Origin: Alphaproteobacteria bacterium
GTDB lineage: Bacteria; Pseudomonadota; Alphaproteobacteria; CACIAM-22H2
Assembly: GCA_016793165.1 (NCBI GenBank)
Contig: JAEULA010000087.1
Span: forward strand, 1 to 51,874
Direction of reading: 5' to 3'
Length of the DNA: 51,874 bases
The notes beneath the pieces were generated by a model. It worked only from the letters and a program-made list of their open reading frames with translations. It made no database searches and had not been told where the DNA came from. Shown here in pieces: positions 18,564 through 26,617 of this stretch (positions are counted from its first letter, which is position 1; each line of letters opens with the position of its first letter). Made by a program: the position numbers and the translations under genes.

Positions 18564-19562
18564 TTATTCGGCCGCTCGGGCCGTGCTCGTCTCGGCATGG
18601 GCGAGGAAGCGCTCGGCCTCGAGCGCCCCCATGCATCCCATGCCCGCGGCGGTCACGGCCTGGCGGAACACCTTGTCCTTCACGTCGCCGGCGGCGAAGA
18701 CGCCCGGCACGTTGGTCGCCGTCGAATCCGGTCGGGTGATCAAATAGCCCTCGGAATCCATGTCGAGCTGTCCCTTGAACAGCTCGGTCGCGGGCGTGTG
18801 GCCGATGGCGATGAACAGTCCGTCGATCGCGATGTCGCGTCCCGCGCCGGACTTCACGTTGCGCAGCCGGAGGCCGGAGACCGCGGCCGGTTCCCCGCTG
18901 CCGAGCACCTCGTCGATCACGCTGTCCCAGACCATCTCGATCTTCGGGTGGGCGAGCACGCGCGTCTGGTTCGTCTTGTCGGCACGCAGCGTGTCGCGGC
19001 GATGGATGAGATAGACCTTCGAGGCGTGGTTGGTGAGGTAGAGGGCCTCCTCGGCAGCCGTGTTGCCGCCGCCGACGACCGCGACAACCTTGTTGCGGAA
19101 GAAGAAGCCGTCGCACGTGGCGCAGGCGGAAACGCCGAAGCCGCGGAATCGGGTCTCGCTCGGCAGGCCGAGCCAGCGCGCCTGGGCGCCGGTGCACACG
19201 ATCAGCGTCTCGGCGCGATAGATGTCGCCCGAGTCGCCGACGAGCGTGAACGGCCTGCGGCCGAGGTCGACCGACACGATCAGGTCCTCGACCAGCGTCG
19301 TCCCGACGTGCTGCGCCTGCGCCGCCATCTGGTCCATTAACCATGGTCCCTGAACGGCTGTGGCGAAGCCCGGGTAGTTCTCGACCTCGGTGGTGATCGA
19401 GAGCTGTCCGCCGGGCTGCATCCCGCGGATCAGGAGGGGCTGCAGGTTGGCGCGCGCCGCATAGATCGCCGCCGTGTAGCCGGCGGGACCCGAGCCCAGC
19501 ACCACGACCTTGCTCGCATGCTTGGGTGTCGTCTCAGAGGGGCGCGAAGAGGATGGCGACAT
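18564..19562 (-). CDS. trxB: Thioredoxin-disulfide reductase
   Basis: An NADPH- and FAD-dependent flavoprotein that reduces thioredoxin in the cytoplasm. With ATG 19562 as start it is 332 aa, slightly longer than the typical 310-320 because of a Ser/Thr-rich N-terminal extension. Visible motifs: the FAD dinucleotide fold GSGPAG at 23-28, the redox pair CATC (Cys147, Cys150), the NADPH fold GGGNTA at about 164-169 and the C-terminal FAD motif 'GVFAAGDVKD'. The frame extends 24 codons further to a TTG, which I regard as upstream sequence. It sits between the ELM1-like gene (96 bases upstream) and lysR (54 bases downstream) in a probable operon. Confidence 0.95.
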   Translation of the reverse strand: MSPSSSRPSETTPKHASKVVVLGSGPAGYTAAIYAARANLQPLLIRGMQPGGQLSITTEVENYPGFATAVQGPWLMDQMAAQAQHVGTTLVEDLIVSVDLGRRPFTLVGDSGDIYRAETLIVCTGAQARWLGLPSETRFRGFGVSACATCDGFFFRNKVVAVVGGGNTAAEEALYLTNHASKVYLIHRRDTLRADKTNQTRVLAHPKIEMVWDSVIDEVLGSGEPAAVSGLRLRNVKSGAGRDIAIDGLFIAIGHTPATELFKGQLDMDSEGYLITRPDSTATNVPGVFAAGDVKDKVFRQAVTAAGMGCMGALEAERFLAHAETSTARAAE

Positions 19563-19658
19563 GGCGTGTCCGCGGATCGGCGATGCTCGAAGGTCGAAGA
19601 TGTTGAACCTAGGGACGGGGTCCTCGACGGGCAAGCTTCGTTCCGCCCTACGGAGCCG

Positions 19659-20618
19659 TCACCATCCGAATCGGCGACGAATCTCCGCCGCGACGCGCGC
19701 GGTGTCGTCGGGCGGCTCGTAGCGCCACGGCTCGAGCCGCGTTCCCGACTCGAATTTCCGCAGGATCCCGTCGGCCGTCAGCGTGTCGACGAAGCGCTGC
19801 AGCCGTCGCGACCGGCCGTCGAGGCCGATCCAGTAGACCGGCTTACCGGTGCCGATCGCCTCGGAGATCATCGAGACCGAATCCTGGGTGACGAGGATGA
19901 AGTCGGCGAGGGCGAGCAGGCCGAGATAGGGGTTCGGCGGCTTGCCGTCCCACACGAATGCGCCGGGTACTGCCAGTTCGCCCGCGAGGACGGCGGTGTT
20001 ATCGGGGCCGGTCCGCCGCGACGGCGTCAGGACGATGCCGCAGCCTTGCTCCGCCATCAGCCGGCGCAGATCCCGCGCGAGCGCGTGGATCCGGGCGGTG
20101 TCGAGCTTGAAGCGGCGATTCGATCCGCCGACCAGGACCGCCACGAGCGGCCTCGGCAGGCCGGCCAGCCGCGGCCGCCAGATCTCAGCCTCGGCTGCAA
20201 GCGCGGCGCGGGTGAGGCCGTGCAGGGTCGCCCGAGTAACGACGACGTTCGGCCCCTCGATTCCGTCATGGCGAGGCGCGGTGACGAGGTCGAACCGGCC
20301 GAGTGGGAGCTTCGGGTTCTGGATGTGGACGATGCAGGTCCGGCCGCCGCTGGCGCGCTTGATCGCCACGGCCAGCGGGGCGGCCACATTGCCCGAGCTG
20401 ATCAGCAGGTCCGGCCAGGGCGGCGCGAGCCGGTCGCTGTCGCGAGTGGGGGCGGAAAGCGGCCGCAGCCACAGGCGCCCCGGCAGTGCGTCCCAAGGCT
20501 GGCGAACCCGCACGCGCTTCAACACGGGCTCAACGCCGAGGGCCGCGGCGAGGCCGCGGCAGGGCGCCTCGGTGCCGGCGAGTCCTTCGGTCAGGATCCA
20601 GGTTGAGCGCGGCGTCAT
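19659..20618 (-). CDS. Mitochondrial-fission ELM1-like family protein
   Basis: 319 aa, resembling the ELM1-like family (formerly DUF1022), bacterial proteins of glycosyltransferase-B-like fold related in sequence to plant ELM1. Family hallmarks visible: 'WILTEGLAGTEAP..GLA.ALG' at the start, 'PDLLISSGN..AP.A..I', 'HIQNPK.P...FDLV..P.HD', 'RPLVAVLVGGSNRRF' and 'ADFILVTQDSVSMISEA..TGKPVY'. The last parts resemble sugar-nucleotide binding segments of GT-B enzymes, so a sugar-transfer role is possible, but no bacterial function is established that I can cite. First gene of the probable ELM1-trxB-lysR operon, divergent from the Lrp regulator with 142 bases between. Confidence 0.85.
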   Translation of the reverse strand: MTPRSTWILTEGLAGTEAPCRGLAAALGVEPVLKRVRVRQPWDALPGRLWLRPLSAPTRDSDRLAPPWPDLLISSGNVAAPLAVAIKRASGGRTCIVHIQNPKLPLGRFDLVTAPRHDGIEGPNVVVTRATLHGLTRAALAAEAEIWRPRLAGLPRPLVAVLVGGSNRRFKLDTARIHALARDLRRLMAEQGCGIVLTPSRRTGPDNTAVLAGELAVPGAFVWDGKPPNPYLGLLALADFILVTQDSVSMISEAIGTGKPVYWIGLDGRSRRLQRFVDTLTADGILRKFESGTRLEPWRYEPPDDTARVAAEIRRRFGW

Positions 20619-20760
20619 CTGCGGTCGGATCGGGGCGGAGAGTGGCGGGGGCGGTGGCCAAGGGACGTGGGGCTGGCCAGGGCTGGCGTTGGAATATAGT
20701 TTCGCTCGCGCGCAAGATCGCTAAAGAAACCTTCCACGATCCATCCGCCGGAGACGCCGT

Positions 20761-21237
20761 TTGCCCCGCGCCAAGCTCGACAAGATCGATCGCCGCATCC
20801 TGCGCGAACTCCAGGCGGATGGGCGCATGACCAATGTCGACCTCGCCGAACGGGTCGGCCTGTCGGCGCCGCCGTGCCTGCGCCGCGTGCGCGCGCTGGA
20901 AGAGGGCGGGGTGATCAAAGGCTACCACGCCGATCTCGCGCCGGCGGCGCTTGGCTACAACATCGTCGTCTTTGCGCAGGTCGGCCTGTCGAGCCAGGCC
21001 GATGCCGATCTGCGCCGTTTCATGGATCTGGTCGAGAACTGGCCGCAGGTCCGCGAGTGCCACATGCTGGCCGGCGAAACCGACTTCCTGCTCAAGGTCG
21101 TCGCCGAGGATTGGGAGTCCTACGAGACTTTCCTGACCAAGCAGCTCACGACCGCGCCGAACGTCAGCCATGTGAAGTCGGCGCTCGCGATCCGCACGGC
21201 CAAGCACCTGCCCGGCGTGCCCGTCGACGAGGTGTGA
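20761..21237 (+). CDS. Lrp/AsnC-family transcriptional regulator
   Basis: 158 aa. An N-terminal helix-turn-helix (about residues 5-60: 'LDKIDRRILRELQADGRMTNVDLAERVGLS', then 'PPCLRRVRALEEGGVI') is followed by the ligand-binding RAM/ACT-like domain with 'HMLAGETDFLLKVV'. TTG 20761 is the only start that fits the family N-terminus. A possible -10 (TATAGT, 20695-20700) lies upstream. It is divergent from the ELM1-trxB-lysR group, an arrangement often seen in alphaproteobacteria, so it may regulate that operon. Lrp-type proteins usually sense amino acids; the ligand here is unknown. Confidence 0.93.
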   Translation: MPRAKLDKIDRRILRELQADGRMTNVDLAERVGLSAPPCLRRVRALEEGGVIKGYHADLAPAALGYNIVVFAQVGLSSQADADLRRFMDLVENWPQVRECHMLAGETDFLLKVVAEDWESYETFLTKQLTTAPNVSHVKSALAIRTAKHLPGVPVDEV

Positions 21238-21262
21238 GCGCGGGCGAAGAGCGGCGGCGGTC

Positions 21263-21583
21263 TCAGACGTAGCGCTCGCGTCGCGCGATCGTCGCGTCGA
21301 CGACATAGGCGAACACGGCGTAGTGCTCGAAATACGCCTTTGCCAGACGCTCGAGGATCGCGTGGGCGACCTCGCCGCGGACGACCGTCTCGATGCGCGT
21401 GTGCGTTCCTTGCCAGTCATGCGGTCCCGGCGCGTCGTCGGGGCCGCGGCCGCGGCGCCACTCCGAGTAGCCGTCGTAGCGGCTGAAGCCGCGCGCGCCG
21501 AGCGCCTGGATCTCCGCGACGAGGCGGTCCGCAAGCTCGGGCTCGCTGAGGATGACGACGAGCTTGAAGTCCGCGCCGGCCAT
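21263..21583 (-). CDS. SbtB-like PII signalling protein
   Basis: 106 aa starting at ATG 21583. It has the PII ferredoxin-like layout: 'FKLVVILSEPELADRLVAEI', a loop region rich in Gly/Asp/Arg at about 38-60, 'THTRIETVVRGEVAHAILERL' and the end 'AYFEHYAVFAYVVDATIARRERY'. The last segment closely matches the SbtB pattern 'YF..YAV..YV.DV.V.R...F'. SbtB is the PII-like partner that binds adenine nucleotides and gates the bicarbonate transporter SbtA. The start lies five bases after the stop of the SbtA-like gene, giving a two-gene operon. It lacks the Tyr-loop of GlnB/GlnK and is not near ntr genes, so a nitrogen role is unlikely. Effector specificity cannot be read from the sequence. Confidence 0.82.
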   Translation of the reverse strand: MAGADFKLVVILSEPELADRLVAEIQALGARGFSRYDGYSEWRRGRGPDDAPGPHDWQGTHTRIETVVRGEVAHAILERLAKAYFEHYAVFAYVVDATIARRERYV

Positions 21584-21588
21584 GGCCC

Positions 21589-22551
21589 TCACCTGAACAG
21601 CAGCTTCGCCATGCCGACATAGATCGGCAGGCCGACGACGAGATTGAACGGGAAGGTGATCGCGAGCGAGGCCGTCAGGTAGTACCCCGGATTCGCGGCG
21701 GGCAGCGCGAGGCGGACCGCCGCGGGCGCCGCGATGTACGAAGCGCTCGCCGCCAGGGTGCCCAGCACCGCGCTGCCGCCGAGCGAAAGCCCCGTGGCGC
21801 GGCCCAGCGCGACGCCGAGCGCGCCGTTGGCCAGCGGGGCCAGCAGGGCGAACCCGACCAGGAAGCTTCCGACGTGCCGCGCCTCGCGCAGCCGCGCCGC
21901 CGCGATCATGCCGAGTTCGAGCAGGAACAGGCACAGCGCGCCCTGGAAGGGCTCGGCAAAGAACGGCGCCACCTTGGCGTAGCCCTGGGGACCGGCGAGG
22001 AACCCGATGGCAAGCCCGCCGGCGAGCAGCACGATCGAGCGCCCCGCGAGCACCTCGTGCAACGCCGTCCTCCAGGCGCCGCCCCCGCGACCCTCGCGCG
22101 CGAGGAGAAGGGCCACCACGATCGCCGGGACCTCCATCACGGCGAGCACCGCCGGCATGAAGCCTTCGGCAGGATGGCCGAGGCTCTGGACGTAGGCGAT
22201 CGCGGCGATGAAGGTCACGGCCGAGACCGAGCCGTAATGCGCCGCGATCGCGGCGGCGTCGACGGGGGCAAATCCTCCGAGACGGCGCAAGGCGGCAAAG
22301 GCCCAAAGCGGGATCAGCAAGCCGAGCGCGATGCCGCCCAGGCCCGGGGCGGCGACGTCGGCGAGCGGCGCGACAGCCAGCGCCGCCCCGCCCTTCATGC
22401 CGATTGCGAGGAGCAGATAGATCGAGAGCGCCGCGTAGACCGGCTCGGGGAATTTCAGGTCCGAGCGCAGCAGCGCCGCGACGACCCCGAGCACGAAGCT
22501 CAGCGTCATCGGCGACAGCAGGTTGAGGCGGATGATGTCGAGCGTGTCCAT
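21589..22551 (-). CDS. SbtA-like sodium-dependent bicarbonate permease family transporter
   Basis: 320 aa from ATG 22551 (MDTLDIIRLNLLSPMTL). About ten hydrophobic segments in two inverted halves. SbtA family landmarks: 'LLSPMTLSFVLGVVAALLRSDLKFPEPVYAALSIYLLLAIGMKGG', 'HYGSVSAVTFIAA', 'ALCLFLLELGMIAA', 'ASASYIAAPAAVRLALP.ANP..YL..SL.ITFPFN'. SbtA imports bicarbonate with Na+ across the inner membrane; proteins of this family outside cyanobacteria may carry other anions. It is coupled to the SbtB-like gene downstream and divergent from an IT-superfamily antiporter (88-bp gap). The open frame extends far upstream, but that part overlaps the divergent gene and is not family-like. Confidence 0.87.
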   Translation of the reverse strand: MDTLDIIRLNLLSPMTLSFVLGVVAALLRSDLKFPEPVYAALSIYLLLAIGMKGGAALAVAPLADVAAPGLGGIALGLLIPLWAFAALRRLGGFAPVDAAAIAAHYGSVSAVTFIAAIAYVQSLGHPAEGFMPAVLAVMEVPAIVVALLLAREGRGGGAWRTALHEVLAGRSIVLLAGGLAIGFLAGPQGYAKVAPFFAEPFQGALCLFLLELGMIAAARLREARHVGSFLVGFALLAPLANGALGVALGRATGLSLGGSAVLGTLAASASYIAAPAAVRLALPAANPGYYLTASLAITFPFNLVVGLPIYVGMAKLLFR

Positions 22552-22604
22552 GCCGGCGGCCCGATTTAGGTCGGCCGCGGGCAGGCGCAAGCGCGGAGAT
22601 TGCT

Positions 22605-22633
22605 TTGACGGCCGCGGCCGCGGCCCGTATTTG
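22605..22633 (+). promoter_or_regulatory. Candidate promoter of the first IT-superfamily antiporter
   Basis: A -35-like TTGACG (22605-22610) and, after 17 bases, TATTTG (22628-22633). The -35 context TTGCTTTGAC is repeated before the paralogous gene at 27979. With ordinary spacing, transcription would begin at about the ATG at 22640, so the message could be leaderless. Confidence 0.35.
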
Positions 22634-22639
22634 CTCAGG

Positions 22640-24094
22640 ATGCAGATGCAGCCCGACCGGACGGCGCGTCGCCTCCTCGCGTCGATTGTCCCGCCCCTTC
22701 TGGGGGCATGCGCCATGATTCTCGGCGCGACGGCGCCGGCCCTGGCTGCGGGCGCGGGGCCGGCGCTCGACGGGGCGCGGCTCGGGCTCGTCTGGGCCAT
22801 CCCCTTCGCGGCGATGCTGCTGTCCATCGCGATCCTGCCGCTCGCCGCGCCGGCGTTCTGGCACGCGCAGTACGGCAAGGTATCGGCGGCCTGCGCGCTC
22901 GGCTTCCTCGTGCCGGCGGCGATGAACCACGGCCTCGACACGGCTGCCTACGAACTCGTCCATACGCTGCTGCTCGAGTACGTGCCGTTCATCGTGCTGC
23001 TGCTCGCGCTCTACGTCGTCGCCGGCGGCATCCGGTTGACGGGCACGCTGGTCGGCACGCCCGAGGTGAACACGGCGATCCTCGCCTTCGGCACGCTGAT
23101 CGCGAGCTGGACCGGCACGACCGGCGCCTGCGTGCTGCTGATCCAGCCGCTGATCCGCGCCAACGCATGGCGCACGCGCCGGACCCATGTCTTCGTGTTC
23201 TTCATCTTCCTCGTCGGAAATGTCGGCGGCGGGCTGACTCCGCTGGGCGATCCGCCGCTGTTCATCGGCTTCCTCGAGGGCGTCGACTTCTTCTGGACCC
23301 TGCGCGCAATGGCCCTTCCGACACTGGCCATGGCGGTGCCGCTGCTCGCCGCCTTCTTCGTGATCGACCGGCACCTCCATCGCCGCGAGCCCGCGCCTGC
23401 GCCGGCAGGATCGCACGAGCCTTTCGGCATCGACGGCAAGCGCAACCTCGTCCTGCTCGTCGCCGTCATCGGTGTCGTGCTCGCCAGCGGCGCCTGGCGC
23501 TCCGGCATCAGCTTCACGATCCACCACACGGTCGTCACCCTCGAATCGGCCGCGCGCACGGTCGCGCTGCTCGCCATCGTCGCGGCCTCGCTGCTGCTGA
23601 CCCGTCGCGAGACCCGGACGCTGAACGACTTCGACTGGCATCCGATCGTCGAGGTGGCGAAGCTGTTCATCGGGATCTTCGTCACGATCGTGCCGGTGCT
23701 GGCGATCGTGCGGGCGGGCGCCGAGGGCGCGGCCGCCGGACTCGTCGACGTGCTGGCCGCGGACGGGCGGCCGCACGACCCGATGTACTTCTGGATCACC
23801 GGGATCCTCTCGGCCTTCCTCGACAACGCGCCGACCTACCTGCTGTTCTTCAACTTCGCCGGCGGCGATGCGCAGGTGCTGATGGGCCCGCGCGCCTCGA
23901 CCCTGCTCGCGATCTCCGCCGGAGCGGTCTTCTTCGGCGCGGTCAGCTACATCGGCAACGCGCCGAACTTCATGGTCAAGGCGATCTGCGAGCGACGCGG
24001 CATCGCGATGCCGAGCTTCTTCGGCTACCTCGCCTGGTCGACCGTGTTCCTCCTGCCGCTCTTCGTCGTGGTTAACCGGATGTTCTTCGCCTGA
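22640..24094 (+). CDS. IT-superfamily ion antiporter (putative Na+/H+ or citrate-type), paralog 1
   Basis: 484 aa with about 11-12 membrane segments and a hydrophobic signal-like N-terminus ending ALAA. Ion-transporter hairpin motifs are seen in both halves: 'GTLIASWTGTTGACVLLIQPLIRAN' and 'FLVGNVGGGLTPLGDPPLFIGFLEG' in the first, 'FLDNAPTYLLFFN' and 'ISAGAVFFGAVSYIGNAPNFMVKAI' in the second. Proteins like this are annotated as sodium:proton antiporters or CitMHS-type transporters; the substrate is not proven. The start is ATG 22640 or 22646; the frame runs on upstream but over the divergent sbtA promoter. It is very similar along its whole length to the protein at 27979, a gene duplication. 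Divergence from sbtA suggests a role in the Na+ cycle feeding bicarbonate uptake (inference). Confidence 0.85.
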   Translation: MQMQPDRTARRLLASIVPPLLGACAMILGATAPALAAGAGPALDGARLGLVWAIPFAAMLLSIAILPLAAPAFWHAQYGKVSAACALGFLVPAAMNHGLDTAAYELVHTLLLEYVPFIVLLLALYVVAGGIRLTGTLVGTPEVNTAILAFGTLIASWTGTTGACVLLIQPLIRANAWRTRRTHVFVFFIFLVGNVGGGLTPLGDPPLFIGFLEGVDFFWTLRAMALPTLAMAVPLLAAFFVIDRHLHRREPAPAPAGSHEPFGIDGKRNLVLLVAVIGVVLASGAWRSGISFTIHHTVVTLESAARTVALLAIVAASLLLTRRETRTLNDFDWHPIVEVAKLFIGIFVTIVPVLAIVRAGAEGAAAGLVDVLAADGRPHDPMYFWITGILSAFLDNAPTYLLFFNFAGGDAQVLMGPRASTLLAISAGAVFFGAVSYIGNAPNFMVKAICERRGIAMPSFFGYLAWSTVFLLPLFVVVNRMFFA

Positions 24095-24181
24095 GGCGTG
24101 CGCGCTTAAGCGATCCTTCAGGGGCGGAACCTAGGGTCTGAGACCGTTTCCACGACACGAGCAGGTCGAGGCGGTCCGACG

Positions 24182-26617
24182 ATGCCCGACGGGACAACAG
24201 CCGGCATTCCCCGGGTCGCGACCGAAGGCGTGACATTGCGGCACCGCCTGGCCGACGGCGCGACGATGCTCATGGTCTCGGCCCTCGCGCTGCTGCTCCT
24301 CGTCTATGTCGGCTACGGGGCGGCGCACCAGCGCTACACCCGCTACATCCTGTCCGGCGCCACGACTCAGGGCGAGATCATCCGCAGCACGCTCGAGGCG
24401 TCGCTGCGCAACGGGCTGGCCCTGAACCATTTCGTGGGGTTCGGCACGCTGGCGCGGCCGATCATCGATGCGGAGAACGGAATCGCGGGGCTGAAGGTCG
24501 TCGACCGCACGGGGACCGCCCTGTTCGTCGCCGACGACTCCAAGTCGATCGTCGCCAAGAGCGTGCTCGCGGCGCGCGGGCGGCACGCCAGCGATGCGCA
24601 GGGCGCCTCCGATCTCGTCTGGGGCGACCGCTACATCGTCGTGGTGATGCCGCTGCACGACCGCTTCGAGCGCGTCGGGCACCTCATCGTGTCTGTCCCG
24701 CGGGCGGACATCGATGTGCGGACCCGGCGGGCCTTCGAGCCGTTGATCCTCTGCGCCGTCGGCCTGTCGCTCGTGTTCGCGGTCGGCGCGGCCGTGCTGT
24801 CCCGGGCGGCCCGAAGGTCCTGGCTGCCGGTCGGCTATGCCGTCATCTTCGTCGCGATGGCGACGCTGGTCACGGGGACGATGATCGTCCTGTATTCCGA
24901 GGGCACGGCAGCCAAGACGAATGCGAGCACCGCCTCGCTCGCTCAGCGTCTCAAGGACATCCCCGGCTTCAACCTGAACTTCGACCAGTTCGACGGCATC
25001 GACGAGGTGCTCGGCGAGTACAAGCGCCTGGACCCCGACATCGCCGGGGCCGCGCTGATCGTGAACGGCGTCGTCCATGCGCACACCAGCCCGGACCGCG
25101 TCGGCCAGGCCTGGGCGGCGGACGCGCGCAGCTTCGAATACGTCATCGACATCTCGAATTCCGCGGCGAGCGTGAACCGCATCAAGGTGGCGGTCGCCGT
25201 GCCGCGCCAGGTCGTGATCGGCGAGGTGGCCGGCTCGATCCGCGACTTCGCGGCCCTGTTCATCGCGTCGGGATTCTTCGCCGGGCTGTTCTTCCGCTTT
25301 GCCGGGATCATGAGCGACCGGTCCGCAGGCTCCGATCTCGCGCCGACGGACGAGCGGGTCGCCGGTCGCGCCCTCGAGCTCGCGCGGCCGCTGTTCTTCC
25401 TGGCCGTGTTCGTCGAGCACTTGAACTATCCGTTCCTGCCGCAGCACGTCCTGTCGACGGTCGGCGCCGTCGCCGGACCCGGGTCGCTGTCGGCATCCGC
25501 GCCCTTCGCCGGCTACTATCTCGCCTTCGCGCTGGCACTGATTCCGGGGAGCTGCGCGTGCGGGCGCTTCGGCTCCAAGCGCCTCGTGAGCTGGGGCCTG
25601 CTCGTCGCCGCCGCGGGCCTGATGGCGCTGCCGCTGGCGGACGGGCTCGCGACGCTGACGATCGCACGCGTGGTCGCCGGCCTCGGCCAGGGCCTGCTCT
25701 TCATCGGCATCCAGTCCTACATCGTGTCCCTGGGCCCGGCGTCGAAGCGCACGCAGGGCGCGGCGATCATCGTCTTCGGATTCCAGGGCGGCATGATCTC
25801 CGGCACGGCGATCGGCTCGCTGCTCGTGGGCTATGTCGGCCCGGCCGGCGTGTTCGCCCTCTCCGCTGGGATCGCGCTGACGGTGCTCGTGTACTCGGTC
25901 ATCCTGCTGCCCAACGACCGCCCGCGGCGGGTTCCCGATCCCGGCGCGCGGCGCGGCCCCGCCGGATTCGTCGGCGAGCTTGCGCAGGTCCTGCGACCGG
26001 GCGACTTCCTGGGGACGATGCTGCTGATCGGGATCCCCGCCAAGGCGGTGATGACGGGCGTCGTGCTGTTCGGGCTGCCGCTGCTGCTGGCCAAGCGCGG
26101 CTATTCGAGCGAGGCGATCGGCCAGCTGATCATGCTCTATGCGATCGGCGTGCTGGTCACCAGCGAGTGGATCTCGCGGGTCGTCGACCGGACCGGCGCG
26201 GTGCGTCGCGTGCTCGTCTGGGGCGCCGTCCTCAGCGGCATCGGCACGATGACCGTCGGCGCCACGGGCGATCCGGAGCCGGCGGGCGCGGCGTTCGGCG
26301 AACTCGCCTGCGTCGTCGCCGGCTTCGGCCTCCTCGGAATCGCGCACGGCCTGGTCAATGCGCCCATCATCACGAGCATCGGCGAGACCGCGGCCGCGCG
26401 CCGCTTCGGCGTCGAGTCCGTGACCGCCGCGTATCGTTTCCTCGAGCGCATCGGCCACGTGCTGGGCCCGATCGTCGTCGGCCAGGTCTTCGCCGGGGGC
26501 GGGCAGACCTCGGCCTCGGTGGCGTGGATCGGCCTCGGCCTCGTGGCCCTCGCGCTGACCTTCGTCCTTTGCCATGGCCTCGGGCGGCGGCCGTCGCCGG
26601 GGATGGCGGCACGATGA
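24182..26617 (+). CDS. MFS transporter with two N-terminal extracytoplasmic sensor modules
   Basis: 811 aa, about twice a normal MFS permease. Order: TM 28-48; an extracytoplasmic module 49-186; TM 187-207; TM 214-238; a second extracytoplasmic module 239-354; TM 355-376; then a 12-helix MFS domain of about 400-800 ('GSCACGRFGSKRLVSWGLLVAA', 'GLGQGLLFIGIQSYIVS', 'GFQGGMISGTAIGSLLVGYVGP'). Module 1 has a PAS/Cache-like strand pattern ('IAGLKVVDRTGTALFVADD', 'YIVVVMPLHDRFERVGHLIVSV'), as in chemoreceptors and histidine kinases. No kinase, phosphatase or HAMP output domain is visible. The gene overlaps the binding-protein gene by four bases (ATGA), indicating translational coupling. Suggested role: a ligand-gated transporter or a transporter-like receptor. 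The MFS call is solid, the sensor call good, the function unknown. Confidence 0.83.
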   Translation: MPDGTTAGIPRVATEGVTLRHRLADGATMLMVSALALLLLVYVGYGAAHQRYTRYILSGATTQGEIIRSTLEASLRNGLALNHFVGFGTLARPIIDAENGIAGLKVVDRTGTALFVADDSKSIVAKSVLAARGRHASDAQGASDLVWGDRYIVVVMPLHDRFERVGHLIVSVPRADIDVRTRRAFEPLILCAVGLSLVFAVGAAVLSRAARRSWLPVGYAVIFVAMATLVTGTMIVLYSEGTAAKTNASTASLAQRLKDIPGFNLNFDQFDGIDEVLGEYKRLDPDIAGAALIVNGVVHAHTSPDRVGQAWAADARSFEYVIDISNSAASVNRIKVAVAVPRQVVIGEVAGSIRDFAALFIASGFFAGLFFRFAGIMSDRSAGSDLAPTDERVAGRALELARPLFFLAVFVEHLNYPFLPQHVLSTVGAVAGPGSLSASAPFAGYYLAFALALIPGSCACGRFGSKRLVSWGLLVAAAGLMALPLADGLATLTIARVVAGLGQGLLFIGIQSYIVSLGPASKRTQGAAIIVFGFQGGMISGTAIGSLLVGYVGPAGVFALSAGIALTVLVYSVILLPNDRPRRVPDPGARRGPAGFVGELAQVLRPGDFLGTMLLIGIPAKAVMTGVVLFGLPLLLAKRGYSSEAIGQLIMLYAIGVLVTSEWISRVVDRTGAVRRVLVWGAVLSGIGTMTVGATGDPEPAGAAFGELACVVAGFGLLGIAHGLVNAPIITSIGETAAARRFGVESVTAAYRFLERIGHVLGPIVVGQVFAGGGQTSASVAWIGLGLVALALTFVLCHGLGRRPSPGMAAR

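Noticed and set aside
21263..23776. One 837-codon minus-strand frame covering the PII-like gene and beyond
   Set aside because: Only its last 106 codons are family-like (SbtB); the rest overlaps sbtA in another frame and the divergent antiporter.
24095..24181. CCTGAGG/CCTTCAGG hairpin after the first antiporter
   Set aside because: Mismatched stem, long loop and no T tract; too weak to call a terminator.
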